Assembly (NCBI RefSeq): GCF_019880365.1
Contig: NZ_CP082271.1
Location: 434,001-498,000 of the forward strand
Length of the DNA: 64,000 nt
Source: Pseudomonas sp. DNDY-54
GTDB lineage: Bacteria > Pseudomonadota > Gammaproteobacteria > Pseudomonadales > Pseudomonadaceae
Reading direction: 5' to 3'
Position numbers and translations under genes: made by a program. Positions 8,354 through 17,470 of this stretch are shown here, piece after piece. The notes below the pieces were generated by a model, which searched no databases, was not told the origin of the DNA, and worked only from the letters and a program-made list of their open reading frames with translations. Every line of letters begins with the position of its first letter. Positions within the stretch are counted from its first letter, which is position 1.

Positions 8354-9049
8354 TTAGGCCCAGCGCGCCAGCAAACCTGGAAGCTCGGCCAGACTCTGTA
8401 CTTCAGCGTCTGGTTGGCCTTCGTACTGCCAGCGGTTGCCGCCGGGATTGAACCAGACCGCGCGAACACCGGCGCGCTGTGCGCCCCCGATGTCGTCGTC
8501 GGGGTGATCACCAATGTGCACGGCATGCTCAGCTTTTACGCCGGCGCGCTCAAGTGCTTCCCAAAACGGGCGCGGGTCCGGCTTGCCGATGCCCAGTTCT
8601 TCTGCGCACAAGGTGAACTGGAAGTAGTCGGCCAGCCCTAGCCGCCGCACGTCAGCATTGCCATTCGTCAGCACGCCAAGGGTGTAGTGATTGGCCAGAT
8701 GCTCCAGGGTGGGATGCACATCAGGGAAGAGGTCAATGGCATGCCGGGCTTCCAGAAACACTTCGAATGCCTGATCGGCCATGGCGCGTGCGTCGCCATC
8801 CGTGTAGCCCGCGTCGTGCAGCGCGTGGAAGAGTATGCGTCGACGCAGTTCGCTGATGCGGTGCTTCAAGCCCGGCTCAGACTCGACCAGCATGCGGCGG
8901 ATCGCGGCCAGCGACTCGACCGGTAAACCTCCCAAACGCGGCGCGTGCTGGTCGAGCCAGTCCCGCAGACGAAGCTCCGCACTATGAATGACGGGGCCTA
9001 CATCCCAGAGCGTGTCGTCGAGGTCGAAGGTGATCAGCTGAATGCTCAT
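8354..9049 (-). CDS. yigB: HAD-family phosphatase, YigB-like
   Basis: 231-residue haloacid dehalogenase superfamily hydrolase. Motif I FDLDDTLW places the nucleophile at Asp9 and the acid/base at Asp11; motif II is GVLTNGNADV, and motifs III/IV are seen in IGKPDPRPF and HIGDHPDDDIGGAQRAG. In E. coli the gene after xerC is yigB, which dephosphorylates FMN and the 5-amino-6-ribitylaminouracil phosphate intermediate of riboflavin synthesis; the same position and size here support that assignment, though HAD substrates cannot be read from sequence. Its ATG overlaps the xerC stop by four bases, so it is the last gene of the lptM-lysA-dapF-xerC operon. Confidence 0.8.
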   Translation of the reverse strand: MSIQLITFDLDDTLWDVGPVIHSAELRLRDWLDQHAPRLGGLPVESLAAIRRMLVESEPGLKHRISELRRRILFHALHDAGYTDGDARAMADQAFEVFLEARHAIDLFPDVHPTLEHLANHYTLGVLTNGNADVRRLGLADYFQFTLCAEELGIGKPDPRPFWEALERAGVKAEHAVHIGDHPDDDIGGAQRAGVRAVWFNPGGNRWQYEGQPDAEVQSLAELPGLLARWA

Positions 9050-9945
9050 TGGTCGCTGTCCTGTTTACGTCGGGCGCGCGGGTGCGCCTGGTCATAGACC
9101 TTGGCCAGATGCTGAAAGTCCAGGTGGGTATAGATCTGGGTCGTGCCAATATCGGCGTGCCCGAGCAGCTCCTGTACCGAGCGCAAATCCTGTGAGGATT
9201 CGAGCATGTGACTGGCGAAGCTATGCCGGAGCATGTGCGGGTGCAGATGCTGGCTGAGCTCACGCACGCCGGCCTGGCGTACCCGCAGCTGCACCGCGCG
9301 AGCGCCCAGGCGTCGGCCTTGCTGGCTGACGAAGACGGCGCCGTCGCTGGGGTTGCTCAGCGCTCGCAGCGGTAGCCAGGCCTGCAGCGCGTCTCGTGCC
9401 ATGCGTCCAACCGGCAACACTCGTTCCTTGTTGCCTTTGCCATGAACATGAACCAGGCCGGCCGGTAGATCGAGCTGATCAAGGTTCAGACCGACCAACT
9501 CCGCCAGGCGCAAGCCGGATGAGTAGAACAGCTCAAGCATCGCCTGGTCGCGATGGCCGATGAAATCGTCTTCAATACCGCCGTCAAGCAGTTGCATGGC
9601 CCGGTCGGTATCGAGCAGGCGCGGTAGGCGCTTTTCACCTTTGGGCGCGGAGATTCCCGCCGCCGGATCATGCGCGCAGCGACCTTCTTGGTTGAGATAA
9701 CGGTAGAGGCCGCGTAGCGATGAGAGCAGCCGCGCCAGGCTACGGCCGGATTGGCCCTGACGGTGCTGTTCAGCGATCAATTGGCGAACATGTGAGGTGT
9801 TCAGCGCAGCCCATGTCTCTAGATGGTGTTTCAGGCAGAAGCCGGTGACTTTAATCAGGTCGCGCCGATAGCCATCAAGCGTATGGGGTGACACTTGGCG
9901 CTCGCTGCGCAGGTGTTCGAAGTAGGCGTCGAGATCGGCTTGCAT
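9046..9945 (-). CDS. xerC: Site-specific tyrosine recombinase XerC
   Basis: 299 residues. The N-terminal SAM-like core-binding domain covers about 1-90 and the catalytic domain the rest, with the full tyrosine-recombinase set: Arg146 (SSGLRLAEL), Lys170 (HGKGNKERV), His237 and Arg240 (HPHMLRHSFASH), His263 (LGHADIGTTQ) and Tyr272 (IYTHLD). XerC works with XerD at dif to resolve chromosome dimers. The position inside the dapF operon is the standard one for gammaproteobacterial XerC, so this is the housekeeping recombinase and not a mobile-element integrase. Confidence 0.95.
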   Translation of the reverse strand: MQADLDAYFEHLRSERQVSPHTLDGYRRDLIKVTGFCLKHHLETWAALNTSHVRQLIAEQHRQGQSGRSLARLLSSLRGLYRYLNQEGRCAHDPAAGISAPKGEKRLPRLLDTDRAMQLLDGGIEDDFIGHRDQAMLELFYSSGLRLAELVGLNLDQLDLPAGLVHVHGKGNKERVLPVGRMARDALQAWLPLRALSNPSDGAVFVSQQGRRLGARAVQLRVRQAGVRELSQHLHPHMLRHSFASHMLESSQDLRSVQELLGHADIGTTQIYTHLDFQHLAKVYDQAHPRARRKQDSDQ

Positions 9946-10063
9946 CGGAAAGCTCCCTTCGGGCTAAGAAGCAGCTGCAAGCCTAGGATGCCAGGACTCA
10001 CGCAAGACGCTGCCTATTCGGCACCTGCTAAACGGCTGAACAGCTGCGCCTCGCGTGGCTGGC

Positions 10064-10759
10064 TCAGCGCACCGAGCGCAGCGGTGCGGAGTAATGAGGC
10101 AAGACGCGCGTCAATACCTCGGCGATATAGCCAAGAAACAGTGTGCCCAGCGAGCTTTTGTAATGTTGCGGGTCTTGGCTGCCGATCGCCAGAATGCCTT
10201 GCTGCTGGTTGAGCGCGACGACAGCAGCCGAGCCGATGCCACTGCTCTCTTCTTCGCCAAACAAAAACGTCAGCTCATGAGGACGTAGCACGCCGCAGAC
10301 CGTCTTGCCCGTACCGAGCAGGCCACCGATGGCCTGTTGCGCCTCGGCGGCGGTCACGCTGCGGCCGACCGGAAGCGGCGATTCGCTGAACAGGATCAAG
10401 CTGACGTAAGGCACCTGAAATTCGTGCCGCAGGCTTTCGTCCACCGCACCGATGACCTCTTCCAAACTGTTTGCATCGAGCAGGTCGAGAACCAGCCGAC
10501 GCGTCTTGTCGAACAGCCGATCATTGTCCCGCGCGACGTCCATCAGCTGTGACAGGCGATGACGCATTTCGATATTGCGTTCACGCAGCAGCTTGACTTG
10601 CCGTTCGACCAGCGAGACGGCGCCGCCGGGCAGATGGGGAATGCGCAGCTCGGGAATCAACTCGTCGTGATCGACAAAGAATTCCGGATGGGCGCTCAGG
10701 TACGCCGCGACGGATTCCGCATCCGGCAGCTGCGGCTTGTCCTGATTTTGCTCGGTCAT
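10064..10759 (-). CDS. DUF484 family protein (YigA-like)
   Basis: 231 residues. The start (MTEQNQDKPQLPDAES) overlaps the dapF stop as ATGA. The N-terminal region VAAYLSAHPEFFVDHDELIPEL followed by SLVERQVKLLRERN is the DUF484 signature; a predicted helix leads into a GAF-like sensor fold (about residues 90-215). Function is unknown; the gene is found between dapF and xerC across gammaproteobacteria, which suggests a link to chromosome or cell-wall upkeep, but nothing in the sequence proves it. A 118-base gap separates it from xerC. Confidence 0.85.
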   Translation of the reverse strand: MTEQNQDKPQLPDAESVAAYLSAHPEFFVDHDELIPELRIPHLPGGAVSLVERQVKLLRERNIEMRHRLSQLMDVARDNDRLFDKTRRLVLDLLDANSLEEVIGAVDESLRHEFQVPYVSLILFSESPLPVGRSVTAAEAQQAIGGLLGTGKTVCGVLRPHELTFLFGEEESSGIGSAAVVALNQQQGILAIGSQDPQHYKSSLGTLFLGYIAEVLTRVLPHYSAPLRSVR

Positions 10760-11586
10760 AGGCGAACCTGTCCTTCGAAAACGCGAACGGCGGGGCCGGT
10801 CATCATAACGGGCTGTTCCGGGCCTGCCCATTCGATGGACAGACGGCCACCCGGTAGATCAATCTGCACGGGCGAATCCATCCAGCCCTGGCGAATTGCA
10901 GCGACAGCCGCGGCGCAGGCACCGGTGCCACATGCCTGGGTTTCCCCAGCGCCACGCTCCCAAACCCTTAATTTTGCGTGGCGACGGTCCACCACTTGCA
11001 GGAATCCAGCGTTGACGCGCTGGGGGAAGCGCGGGTGGTGCTCGATCTTCGGGCCCAACTCATGCACAGGCGCGGCGAGGACATCGTCTACGCGCAGCAC
11101 GGCATGCGGATTGCCCATGGATAGTGCGGCGATCTCAAAGCGCTGCCCGTCGACGTCCAGCGGATAATTCAGGGCTTCGCTGTCCGCCTGGAAGGGGATC
11201 TCTGATGGGGTCAGGCGGGGCGGCCCCATGTCAACGCCGATCTGCCCGTCGGAACGAACGTCCAGCTCGATAATGCCGCCCTTGGTCTCGACGCGAATTT
11301 GCCGCTTCATGGTGAGGCGCTTGTCCAGCACGAAACGCGCAAAACAGCGCGCACCATTCCCGCACTGCTCCACTTCCGAACCATCGGAGTTGAAGATGCG
11401 ATAGCGGAAATCGACGTCCGGGTTGTGCGGTGGCTCGACCAGCAACAACTGATCGAAGCCCACGCCGGTATGCCGATCACCCCATTGCTTGGCGTGCTTG
11501 GGCTGGATGTGCGCGTGCTGGCTGATCAGGTCGATGACCATGAAGTCGTTGCCCAAGCCGTGCATCTTGGTAAAACGCAAAAGCAT
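10756..11586 (-). CDS. dapF: Diaminopimelate epimerase DapF
   Basis: 276 residues starting MLLRFTKMHGLGNDFMVID. Converts LL- to meso-diaminopimelate, the precursor of lysine and of the peptidoglycan cross-link. The two catalytic cysteines are Cys75 in EQCGNGARCFARF and Cys219 in QACGTGACAAAV. The reading frame is open for 29 codons further upstream, overlapping the end of lysA, but the family start and the GAGG site favour the ATG at 11584-11586. It sits ten bases after lysA and overlaps the DUF484 gene. Confidence 0.96.
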   Translation of the reverse strand: MLLRFTKMHGLGNDFMVIDLISQHAHIQPKHAKQWGDRHTGVGFDQLLLVEPPHNPDVDFRYRIFNSDGSEVEQCGNGARCFARFVLDKRLTMKRQIRVETKGGIIELDVRSDGQIGVDMGPPRLTPSEIPFQADSEALNYPLDVDGQRFEIAALSMGNPHAVLRVDDVLAAPVHELGPKIEHHPRFPQRVNAGFLQVVDRRHAKLRVWERGAGETQACGTGACAAAVAAIRQGWMDSPVQIDLPGGRLSIEWAGPEQPVMMTGPAVRVFEGQVRL

Positions 11587-11596
11587 CGTCGTGGCC

Positions 11597-12844
11597 TCAG
11601 GCGGGCAGCAGGCTTTCGCCAGCATAGAGTTCCTGCACGCTCTCGCGACGGCGCACTTCGTAGGCTTGGTCACCGTCCACCAGCACCTCGGCGGCCCGGC
11701 CCCGGGTGTTGTAGTTCGAGCTCATGACGAAACCATAGGCACCGGCCGATCGAACAGCGAGCAGATCGCCTTCCGCCAGGCTCAGTGAGCGCTCTTTGGC
11801 CAGGAAGTCACCCGTTTCGCAGATCGGCCCGACGATATCGTAATGACGTGCCTCACCTTCGCGAGGTTGGACCGGTACGACATCCATCCAAGCTTGGTAC
11901 AGCGCCGGGCGGATCAGGTCGTTCATCGCCGCATCGACGATGGCGAAATCCTTGTGCTCGGTGTGCTTGAGGTATTCCACACGGGTCAGCAACAGACCGG
12001 CATTGGCGACGATCGAACGGCCCGGCTCGAAGACCAGCGCGAGGTCGCGCCCGTCGATGCGCTTGCGCACGGCCTTGATGTAATCACCGGCCAACGGCGG
12101 CTGCTCTTCGCGATAACGCACGCCGAGCCCGCCACCCAAGTCCAGATGACGAATCCGAATCCCGCGCACGGCCAGGCGATCAATGAGCGCCAGCAGGCGG
12201 TCAAGGGCATCGAGGAAAGGCGGCAAGCTGGTCAGCTGCGAACCGATATGACAATCGACGCCAATCACTTCCAGGTTGCTCAGCGCATGCGCGCGCGCGT
12301 AGACATCCTCGGCGTCGGCTATCGCGATGCCGAACTTGTTTTCCTTGAGACCGGTGGAAATGTACGGATGAGTGCCGGCATCGACATCCGGGTTGACGCG
12401 CAGCGACACCGGGGCCACAACGCCCAGTTCGGCTGCCACGTGCTGCAGACGCTCGAGTTCTTCGGTGGACTCGACGTTAAAGCAGTGCACACCGACTTCC
12501 AGCGCACGACGCATGTCGTCACGGGTCTTGCCAACTCCGGAGAATACGATGCGCTCCGGCGAGCCACCGGCGGCCAGCACGCGCTCCAGCTCACCGCGCG
12601 AAACGATGTCGAAGCCAGCACCGAGGCGAGCCAGTACATTCAGTACGCCCAGGTTGGAGTTGGCCTTGACCGCGAAGCAGACCAGATGAGGCATGCCTTG
12701 CAGGGCGTCGGCATAGGCGCGGTACTGGGCCTCGATGTGAGCGCGTGAGTAGACGTAGGTTGGGGTGCCGAAGCGTTGCGCGAGAGCAGGCAGCGCCACG
12801 CCCTCCGCGAAGAGTTGACCGTCGCGGTACGAGAAGGCCTCCAT
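11597..12844 (-). CDS. lysA: Diaminopimelate decarboxylase LysA
   Basis: 415-residue PLP enzyme (fold type III) that decarboxylates meso-diaminopimelate to lysine. The PLP lysine is Lys60 in VCFAVKANSN; the phosphate-binding and substrate motifs HLDLGGGLGVRY, EPGRSIVANAG and the CETGDFLAKER segment with the catalytic cysteine are all present. The gene follows the small lipoprotein gene lptM by 12 bases and precedes dapF, so the two last steps of lysine/meso-DAP metabolism are adjacent. Confidence 0.96.
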   Translation of the reverse strand: MEAFSYRDGQLFAEGVALPALAQRFGTPTYVYSRAHIEAQYRAYADALQGMPHLVCFAVKANSNLGVLNVLARLGAGFDIVSRGELERVLAAGGSPERIVFSGVGKTRDDMRRALEVGVHCFNVESTEELERLQHVAAELGVVAPVSLRVNPDVDAGTHPYISTGLKENKFGIAIADAEDVYARAHALSNLEVIGVDCHIGSQLTSLPPFLDALDRLLALIDRLAVRGIRIRHLDLGGGLGVRYREEQPPLAGDYIKAVRKRIDGRDLALVFEPGRSIVANAGLLLTRVEYLKHTEHKDFAIVDAAMNDLIRPALYQAWMDVVPVQPREGEARHYDIVGPICETGDFLAKERSLSLAEGDLLAVRSAGAYGFVMSSNYNTRGRAAEVLVDGDQAYEVRRRESVQELYAGESLLPA

Positions 12845-12856
12845 GGAATGCCTCCT

Positions 12857-12997
12857 TTACAGTTCGAATCGGTCTTTGGAACGTTCTTTGGCGGTTGCTT
12901 CGTCGTCCGGGAGATAAAGCGGGCCTTTCTGGCCGCAGCCGCCGAGCGCGGCAGCGAGAACCGCGAGTGCAATGAGTGGAAGCAGCAGACGCTTCAT
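12857..12997 (-). CDS. lptM: Small lipoprotein LptM (YifL/LppL)
   Basis: A 46-residue protein read directly from the minus strand: MKRLLLPLIALAVLAAALGG is a signal peptide with lipobox LGGC (Cys21), followed by the family hallmark GQKGPLYLP and a charged tail. In E. coli the same protein, upstream of dapF, was shown to assist oxidative maturation of the LPS translocon protein LptD; in P. aeruginosa it is known as LppL. It is the first gene of the lysA-dapF-xerC operon, 12 bases before lysA. Confidence 0.9.
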   Translation of the reverse strand: MKRLLLPLIALAVLAAALGGCGQKGPLYLPDDEATAKERSKDRFEL

Positions 12998-13030
12998 TGG
13001 GGTGCAATCCTAGAAAAATCGATGGGCCGG

Positions 13031-13059
13031 AGTATACCCAGCACCCATCCGATTGCCTA
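13031..13059 (-). promoter_or_regulatory. Putative sigma-70 promoter of the lptM-lysA operon
   Basis: On the minus strand, TAGGCA, 17 bases, TATACT (four and five matches to the -35 and -10 consensus). The -10 ends 34 bases before the lptM ATG, a suitable leader length, in the lptM/cyaY divergent spacer. Confidence 0.5.
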
Positions 13060-13197
13060 TGCGGCCACGCTCACCGGCGCGGATACAGGCGTCCGGTCGG
13101 ACAGCCGCTCGCTAGACGCGGCGGTGGCCTGCTAAGCTCGCCCGCATCGTCGGCGAGCCTGGCGCCGCCGTACCCACCGTACCGAGGAAAACGATAC

Positions 13198-13530
13198 ATG
13201 AGCCTGAGCGAAGCCCGCTTTCACGATCTTGTCGACGCCGCCCAAGAAGAGATTGAGGATGTGTTCGATCACAGTGGCATGGATGTCGATCTGGAGAACG
13301 CCGGCGGCGTTCTCACGGTGCGCTTTGAGAACGGCACGCAGCTGATCTTCAGCCGTCAGCCGCCGCTCCGTCAGTTGTGGGTGGCAGCGCGCTCGGGTGG
13401 CTTCCACTTCGACTATGACGAAGCGTCCGCATTGTGGATCTGCGACGCCAATGACGAGCGCCTGGGCGAATTGTTGGCCCGCGTTATGCAGGAGCAGGGT
13501 GGCGAAGCCCTCGATTTCGAGGAACTATGA
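13198..13530 (+). CDS. cyaY: Frataxin-like iron-sulfur assembly protein CyaY
   Basis: 110 residues with the frataxin fold: an acidic first helix (SEARFHDLVDAAQEEIEDVFD) thought to bind iron, the beta-sheet segments LTVRFENGTQLIFSRQPP and QLWVAARSGGFHF, and the closing helix LGELLARVMQEQ. CyaY binds iron and the cysteine desulfurase IscS and tunes iron-sulfur cluster assembly. It is divergent from lptM and close to the adenylate cyclase gene, the classical cyaA-cyaY-dapF neighbourhood. An intrinsic terminator follows at 13619. Confidence 0.95.
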   Translation: MSLSEARFHDLVDAAQEEIEDVFDHSGMDVDLENAGGVLTVRFENGTQLIFSRQPPLRQLWVAARSGGFHFDYDEASALWICDANDERLGELLARVMQEQGGEALDFEEL

Positions 13531-13618
13531 GATAGGTGCTTGGCGAGTGGCGTTACGATCGGTCGTGACCCATCAGGCTTGCTAATTTATCGGGCTGTGA
13601 TAGGGTCGCCTTCAGGTT

Positions 13619-13654
13619 AAAAAACCCCGCCTTCGGGCGGGGTTTTGTTTTTTT
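13619..13654 (+). terminator. Intrinsic terminator after cyaY
   Basis: Perfect stem AAAACCCCGCC / GGCGGGGTTTT with TTCG loop at 13621-13646, followed by GTTTTTTTG. Confidence 0.93.
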
Positions 13655-13692
13655 GTCAGTTTAATTTTCCTTACAGGAGCTCATCCGGACCC

Positions 13693-14100
13693 ATGGCCAG
13701 TGCACCGCCTATCATCATCACCCAACCCGATCTGCAGCGACTTGAGCGATTGCTCGACGGCTTGGCGGACTACGGTCCGGCCGCCGAGGCGCTCGAGGAA
13801 GAGCTGTCCCGCGCCCAGGTGGTTGAGCGTAGCGAGCTGCCTGCCGGCGTGGTATCGATGAACTCCCGCGTTCATTGCCGCGAAGAAAGTCTTGGTAAGG
13901 ATTACCATCTGACACTGGTCTTCCCGAAAGACGCAGGAAAAGAAGGTACGGTTTCGGTGCTGGCGCCCGTCGGTACCGCCTTGCTGGGCATGACGGTCGG
14001 CCAGCATATCGACTGGCCAACGCCCGGCGGTAAAGTCCTCAAGCTCACACTGCTGGCGGTCGAATATCAGCCGGAAGCGGCGGGCGACGTCAACCTGTAA
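13693..14100 (+). CDS. rnk: Nucleoside diphosphate kinase regulator Rnk
   Basis: 135 residues with an N-terminal helical hairpin and a C-terminal GreA/GreB-like FKBP domain (KEGTVSVLAPVGTALLGMTVGQHIDWPTPGGKVLKL). Rnk binds RNA polymerase near the secondary channel and was found in P. aeruginosa as a regulator of Ndk levels and alginate. Start ATG 13693 gives the family N-terminus; AGGAG at 13674 is about 15 bases away, longer than usual, so initiation may be weak. Convergent with cyaA, 35 bases apart. Confidence 0.9.
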   Translation: MASAPPIIITQPDLQRLERLLDGLADYGPAAEALEEELSRAQVVERSELPAGVVSMNSRVHCREESLGKDYHLTLVFPKDAGKEGTVSVLAPVGTALLGMTVGQHIDWPTPGGKVLKLTLLAVEYQPEAAGDVNL

Positions 14101-14135
14101 AACGATGCCGTGCCAGCGCCATGCCACATGGGTTA

Positions 14136-16964
14136 TCAGAGCGCGCTGAGCGCCTGATTAAGGGCATCTTCGAGATCCGCTTTGTAACGCAGGTGCTGCA
14201 CGGTCTGCGCACGACCCGTCCCGTGCAGACCTGACAGATCGAGGTCCGTGAGGTAGCACGGATAGCGCTCGCCGCCCCGGCGCTGCGCAAGGATGTAATG
14301 AGCCACGGCCGCGAACAGCTCTGCGCCATATTCCAGGCTCGAAAATTCCTGATGGTTGCAATACAGCGTAACCAGCGAACGGCCTCTTTCGCTGGGTTCG
14401 ACAATGGCTTGGATATCGTAGAACGGGTCGCTGGCGTCTTCCTGGGGCGCTGGCCTGCGCTCGAGTTCCAACACACCGCCCGCAGGCGCTGAGAGTCTAT
14501 AAAACAGGATATCCATTGCCGCCAGACGGCTTTCTTCGAATGGCAGCTGCGTGGTGCGTCGGTAGCTCACCGACTGCAGAAAACGCAGCAGAGGCGTCAG
14601 CAAGCTTTGTTCGTCCCGGAAGGGCTGCTGTTGGCGCCATAACGCATTGAATTCATCCAGCACCGTAACCTCTGCCAGGCTTCCGTGGATGCGGTAGAAC
14701 ACCTGCAGGCAGTGCGCTCTGGCGTTGCCGAGAATCAGCGGAAGGTCTGTCCCTTCGAGCGCGTATCGCTCCACCCGGATAGGGCGAATGTCATGGTGTG
14801 CTTCGCCGAGATGCTCCAGGAGCGCGGGCATGTCGCTCAAGGCTGTATGGCGAATATTACCGGCCGCCAGGTCGAGCACGTGGTAGTGCTGACGCACTTG
14901 AAGCAGATAACGGCTCTCGCCCGGTTCGTCGAGTAATCGCTGCGCATCGGTGAAAACCGTTTCTATACGGCGGGCCAATGCCATGCCGGCGTTACGGCTG
15001 AAACAGCGGATTTGGAGTTCCGGCCGTTTGCTGGGCGTCGGCAGCTCCTGCAGGAAATCGCGTAGGCAGTCCGGGAGCGGAGAGGTGCCCTCGTACCGTG
15101 TTGCGATTAACTCGCTCCAGCTATTCAGGGTGAGCTGGTCGATACTCATCACCAGATTGTCCCGCGTCACGCCGTGTCGCAGCGATTCGTTCAGCTCATC
15201 GAACGACAGCGGCTGTTGCGGATTCAGTGGATCGAGCCCGACGTTGATCAGCAGGAGGACTTTGACTGGTGAGGCGGCGACCAGCAGGGCTTCATCGCCG
15301 ATCACCTCGGGCGGCATTGGGAATGCCTGTCGAATGTCAGTCAACAGTGCGAACAGCTCGGCTTCTGTCAGTCCGCTGTCGCCGGGGTGCAAGGCGACAT
15401 GCGTGGCCGTATCGATCACACCGTTACGGTGGCACCACGCTATAAGCGGAACCAATTCCCGCGAGCGTTTCAGCGGCGAAAAGTCACTGATCTGCCGCGT
15501 GTTCAAGTTGCCTTCGTAAAGTGCCCATGACACATCGTCCGCGGCGTCGTAACCCTGCACCAGGGTCAAGCTGTGTTCGGCCAGATCGGGAGCGATTCCC
15601 AGATTGATGGTCTCGATCTTGCCGGCCTTGCGTTCGATGGCCGCGTGCAGGCGTCGGCCGAGTACGCCGAAATCCCGCCCGTTAATGCTGCTGATGATCT
15701 GCAGTCGCCGAGCAAACTCGCTGAGGAATCGGTAGCCGTAGGTCAGTTCATTGACCAGCGCCCGCCGCTCCTCGACGACACGGCGCGCCTTCCACTGGTT
15801 GCGCGTATCGAGCTGCGCGAAATGCCGCTGGTCCCAGTTCCAGTCCGCCGCCAGACGCTCGAGCAGGCGTCGTTTCCAGCTTTTGTTGCGGTTGCGAGGC
15901 GGCTGGCTGAGCGGCTTGTTGACCTTCAGGTAGAGACAGCGACGCAGCAGCGCCAGACGCTCCTGGTCACCGCGGATTTCAAGGTATTGCTCGATCCGGC
16001 GGTAGGCAACGATGTAAGGATCGAGCTCGTCGATCTCCAGACGGTTGGCATACACCGCCTGTTTGAAATCGAGACTGAGGCAACGCACCTTTGGGTGCTC
16101 GCTCGCGTACGCCTCGACCAGCAACAGTTTGAACAGGGATTTGTAGGGCGATTCGATCGCCTTGTACAACTGCCATAAACCAGCACCGAGGTATTCGCCC
16201 GGTGGGATGTTGGCCAGGCTGCCGAAGTCCAGCACTTCATCACTGCGGACAAAGCGCTTGTCTAGAAGGGTTCGCACGTACTCGGTGTAGCGGTGCTCCT
16301 CATAGTCTGGGACCAACCACCACAGTGGCGTGCGGCCGCCCAGCCAGATTGCGGTTCGATAGAACTCGTCGAGCAGCAGGTAGTGCTGGGTGGTACCGCA
16401 ATCATCGGACGTCAGTTTCGCCTCGCGCTCGCCCTGAGCGAAGCGCACCGGGTCGATCAGGAAAAAATGCGCCTCGCTGCCTTGCGCCGCTGCCCACGCC
16501 TGCAACAACTCGCATTTGCGTTGCAGCTCGCTGAGCTGTTGTGCGGAGAGATCCGGGTCGTGGCAGACCCAGACATCAAGATCACTCTGGTCGTCTTGCG
16601 CGACGGTCCCCAAGCTCCCCATGAGATACAGCCCGAGGATCGGTTGTGCTGGGTTGCTGCGCAGAGGCTTGTACGAAAACGAGCGACTCAGCCGCTGAGC
16701 TTCTGCCAGGGTGTTGGCATCGGGCTCGAAACCGGCCAGACCGGCGGGTGTGTTGCTGGTTACGTACCCCGGAAGAATGGGGTGGTTGACGTGAAACAGC
16801 AGCGGCAACAGCGTGAGAACAGACTGTTGGCGGGGCGACATGACCAGGCGCGTACGTTCCAGGCGCGCAGCATTCAATGCAAGAAACCGAGCGCGAAGGG
16901 CGGCGAGCACTTTGCGATCAATCCCCTCCTCAAGAATGGGGCGGATTTCCTGGTGGCGGGTCAT
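14136..16964 (-). CDS. cyaA: Class I adenylate cyclase CyaA
   Basis: 942 residues, within the enterobacterial class I size range. The nucleotidyltransferase-like catalytic motif GSLGTVAQDDQSDLDVWVCHD is at about residues 116-136, and the class I signature EYLGAGLWQLYKAIESPYKS follows at about 255-275. The C-terminal half is the regulatory region. It makes cAMP, which in pseudomonads acts through Vfr. No membrane segment is seen. Stop lies 35 bases from rnk in convergent orientation. Confidence 0.95.
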   Translation of the reverse strand: MTRHQEIRPILEEGIDRKVLAALRARFLALNAARLERTRLVMSPRQQSVLTLLPLLFHVNHPILPGYVTSNTPAGLAGFEPDANTLAEAQRLSRSFSYKPLRSNPAQPILGLYLMGSLGTVAQDDQSDLDVWVCHDPDLSAQQLSELQRKCELLQAWAAAQGSEAHFFLIDPVRFAQGEREAKLTSDDCGTTQHYLLLDEFYRTAIWLGGRTPLWWLVPDYEEHRYTEYVRTLLDKRFVRSDEVLDFGSLANIPPGEYLGAGLWQLYKAIESPYKSLFKLLLVEAYASEHPKVRCLSLDFKQAVYANRLEIDELDPYIVAYRRIEQYLEIRGDQERLALLRRCLYLKVNKPLSQPPRNRNKSWKRRLLERLAADWNWDQRHFAQLDTRNQWKARRVVEERRALVNELTYGYRFLSEFARRLQIISSINGRDFGVLGRRLHAAIERKAGKIETINLGIAPDLAEHSLTLVQGYDAADDVSWALYEGNLNTRQISDFSPLKRSRELVPLIAWCHRNGVIDTATHVALHPGDSGLTEAELFALLTDIRQAFPMPPEVIGDEALLVAASPVKVLLLINVGLDPLNPQQPLSFDELNESLRHGVTRDNLVMSIDQLTLNSWSELIATRYEGTSPLPDCLRDFLQELPTPSKRPELQIRCFSRNAGMALARRIETVFTDAQRLLDEPGESRYLLQVRQHYHVLDLAAGNIRHTALSDMPALLEHLGEAHHDIRPIRVERYALEGTDLPLILGNARAHCLQVFYRIHGSLAEVTVLDEFNALWRQQQPFRDEQSLLTPLLRFLQSVSYRRTTQLPFEESRLAAMDILFYRLSAPAGGVLELERRPAPQEDASDPFYDIQAIVEPSERGRSLVTLYCNHQEFSSLEYGAELFAAVAHYILAQRRGGERYPCYLTDLDLSGLHGTGRAQTVQHLRYKADLEDALNQALSAL

Positions 16965-17148
16965 GGGGCGGCTCGTTCAGGCAAACGACGTTGTCCGACG
17001 TGTGGATGGGTAAAGCCGAACGTTAACACGGCTCCCAGGTGCGAGGAAAAGCCGCTGCGGTCGCGGGCAGGCCGTGCTGACCGAGCGGCTGTTCGTGACC
17101 AATCTAGGGCGCCTTATGTCATCGGCAAAGAGATGGTCGCGCCGTTTC

Positions 17149-17394
17149 TCAGGCCGGGGTGGTCTCCTGCAGGATGGTCAGTAGCCCCTGCGCGTGCTCG
17201 GCCGCGTCGCGGCCTAGGCTGGTGAGGTAACCGCCATCGGGTTGGGTTGTCAGACCTTTACGATGCAGGCGTTTCGCAGCAGCGATGGCAGCATCGCCGG
17301 CGTCGTGGTGGACTTTCAGGCCTTCGAGCGCGTTGTCCAGATTGAACAGTCGAAGAATTTCCAGCTCGGCTACCACTTCTGGGGTGTAAGACAT
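17149..17394 (-). CDS. TIGR02647 family small protein
   Basis: 81 residues, SYTPEVVAELEILRLFNLDN at the start and a short helix-turn-helix-like middle (GDAAIAAAKRLHRKGLTTQPDGGYLTSLG). It resembles the conserved Pseudomonas family TIGR02647, of unknown function; the GG-Y-LT-G pattern recalls winged-helix proteins, so DNA binding is possible but unproven. It stands alone between cyaA and another small unknown gene. No membrane segment or signal peptide. Confidence 0.75.
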   Translation of the reverse strand: MSYTPEVVAELEILRLFNLDNALEGLKVHHDAGDAAIAAAKRLHRKGLTTQPDGGYLTSLGRDAAEHAQGLLTILQETTPA

Positions 17395-17470
17395 GTTTGC
17401 TCCTCTACGGGTGGGCTCGGCCCTGTTCTCGAAGTGTAGATGCTGCGTGACGGCGTGCGGTGGTCTTAGA

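Noticed and set aside
9046..9945. Tyrosine recombinase as sign of a mobile element
   Set aside because: Operon position after dapF/DUF484 and full XerC sequence make it the housekeeping dif recombinase; no att sites or cargo genes are near.
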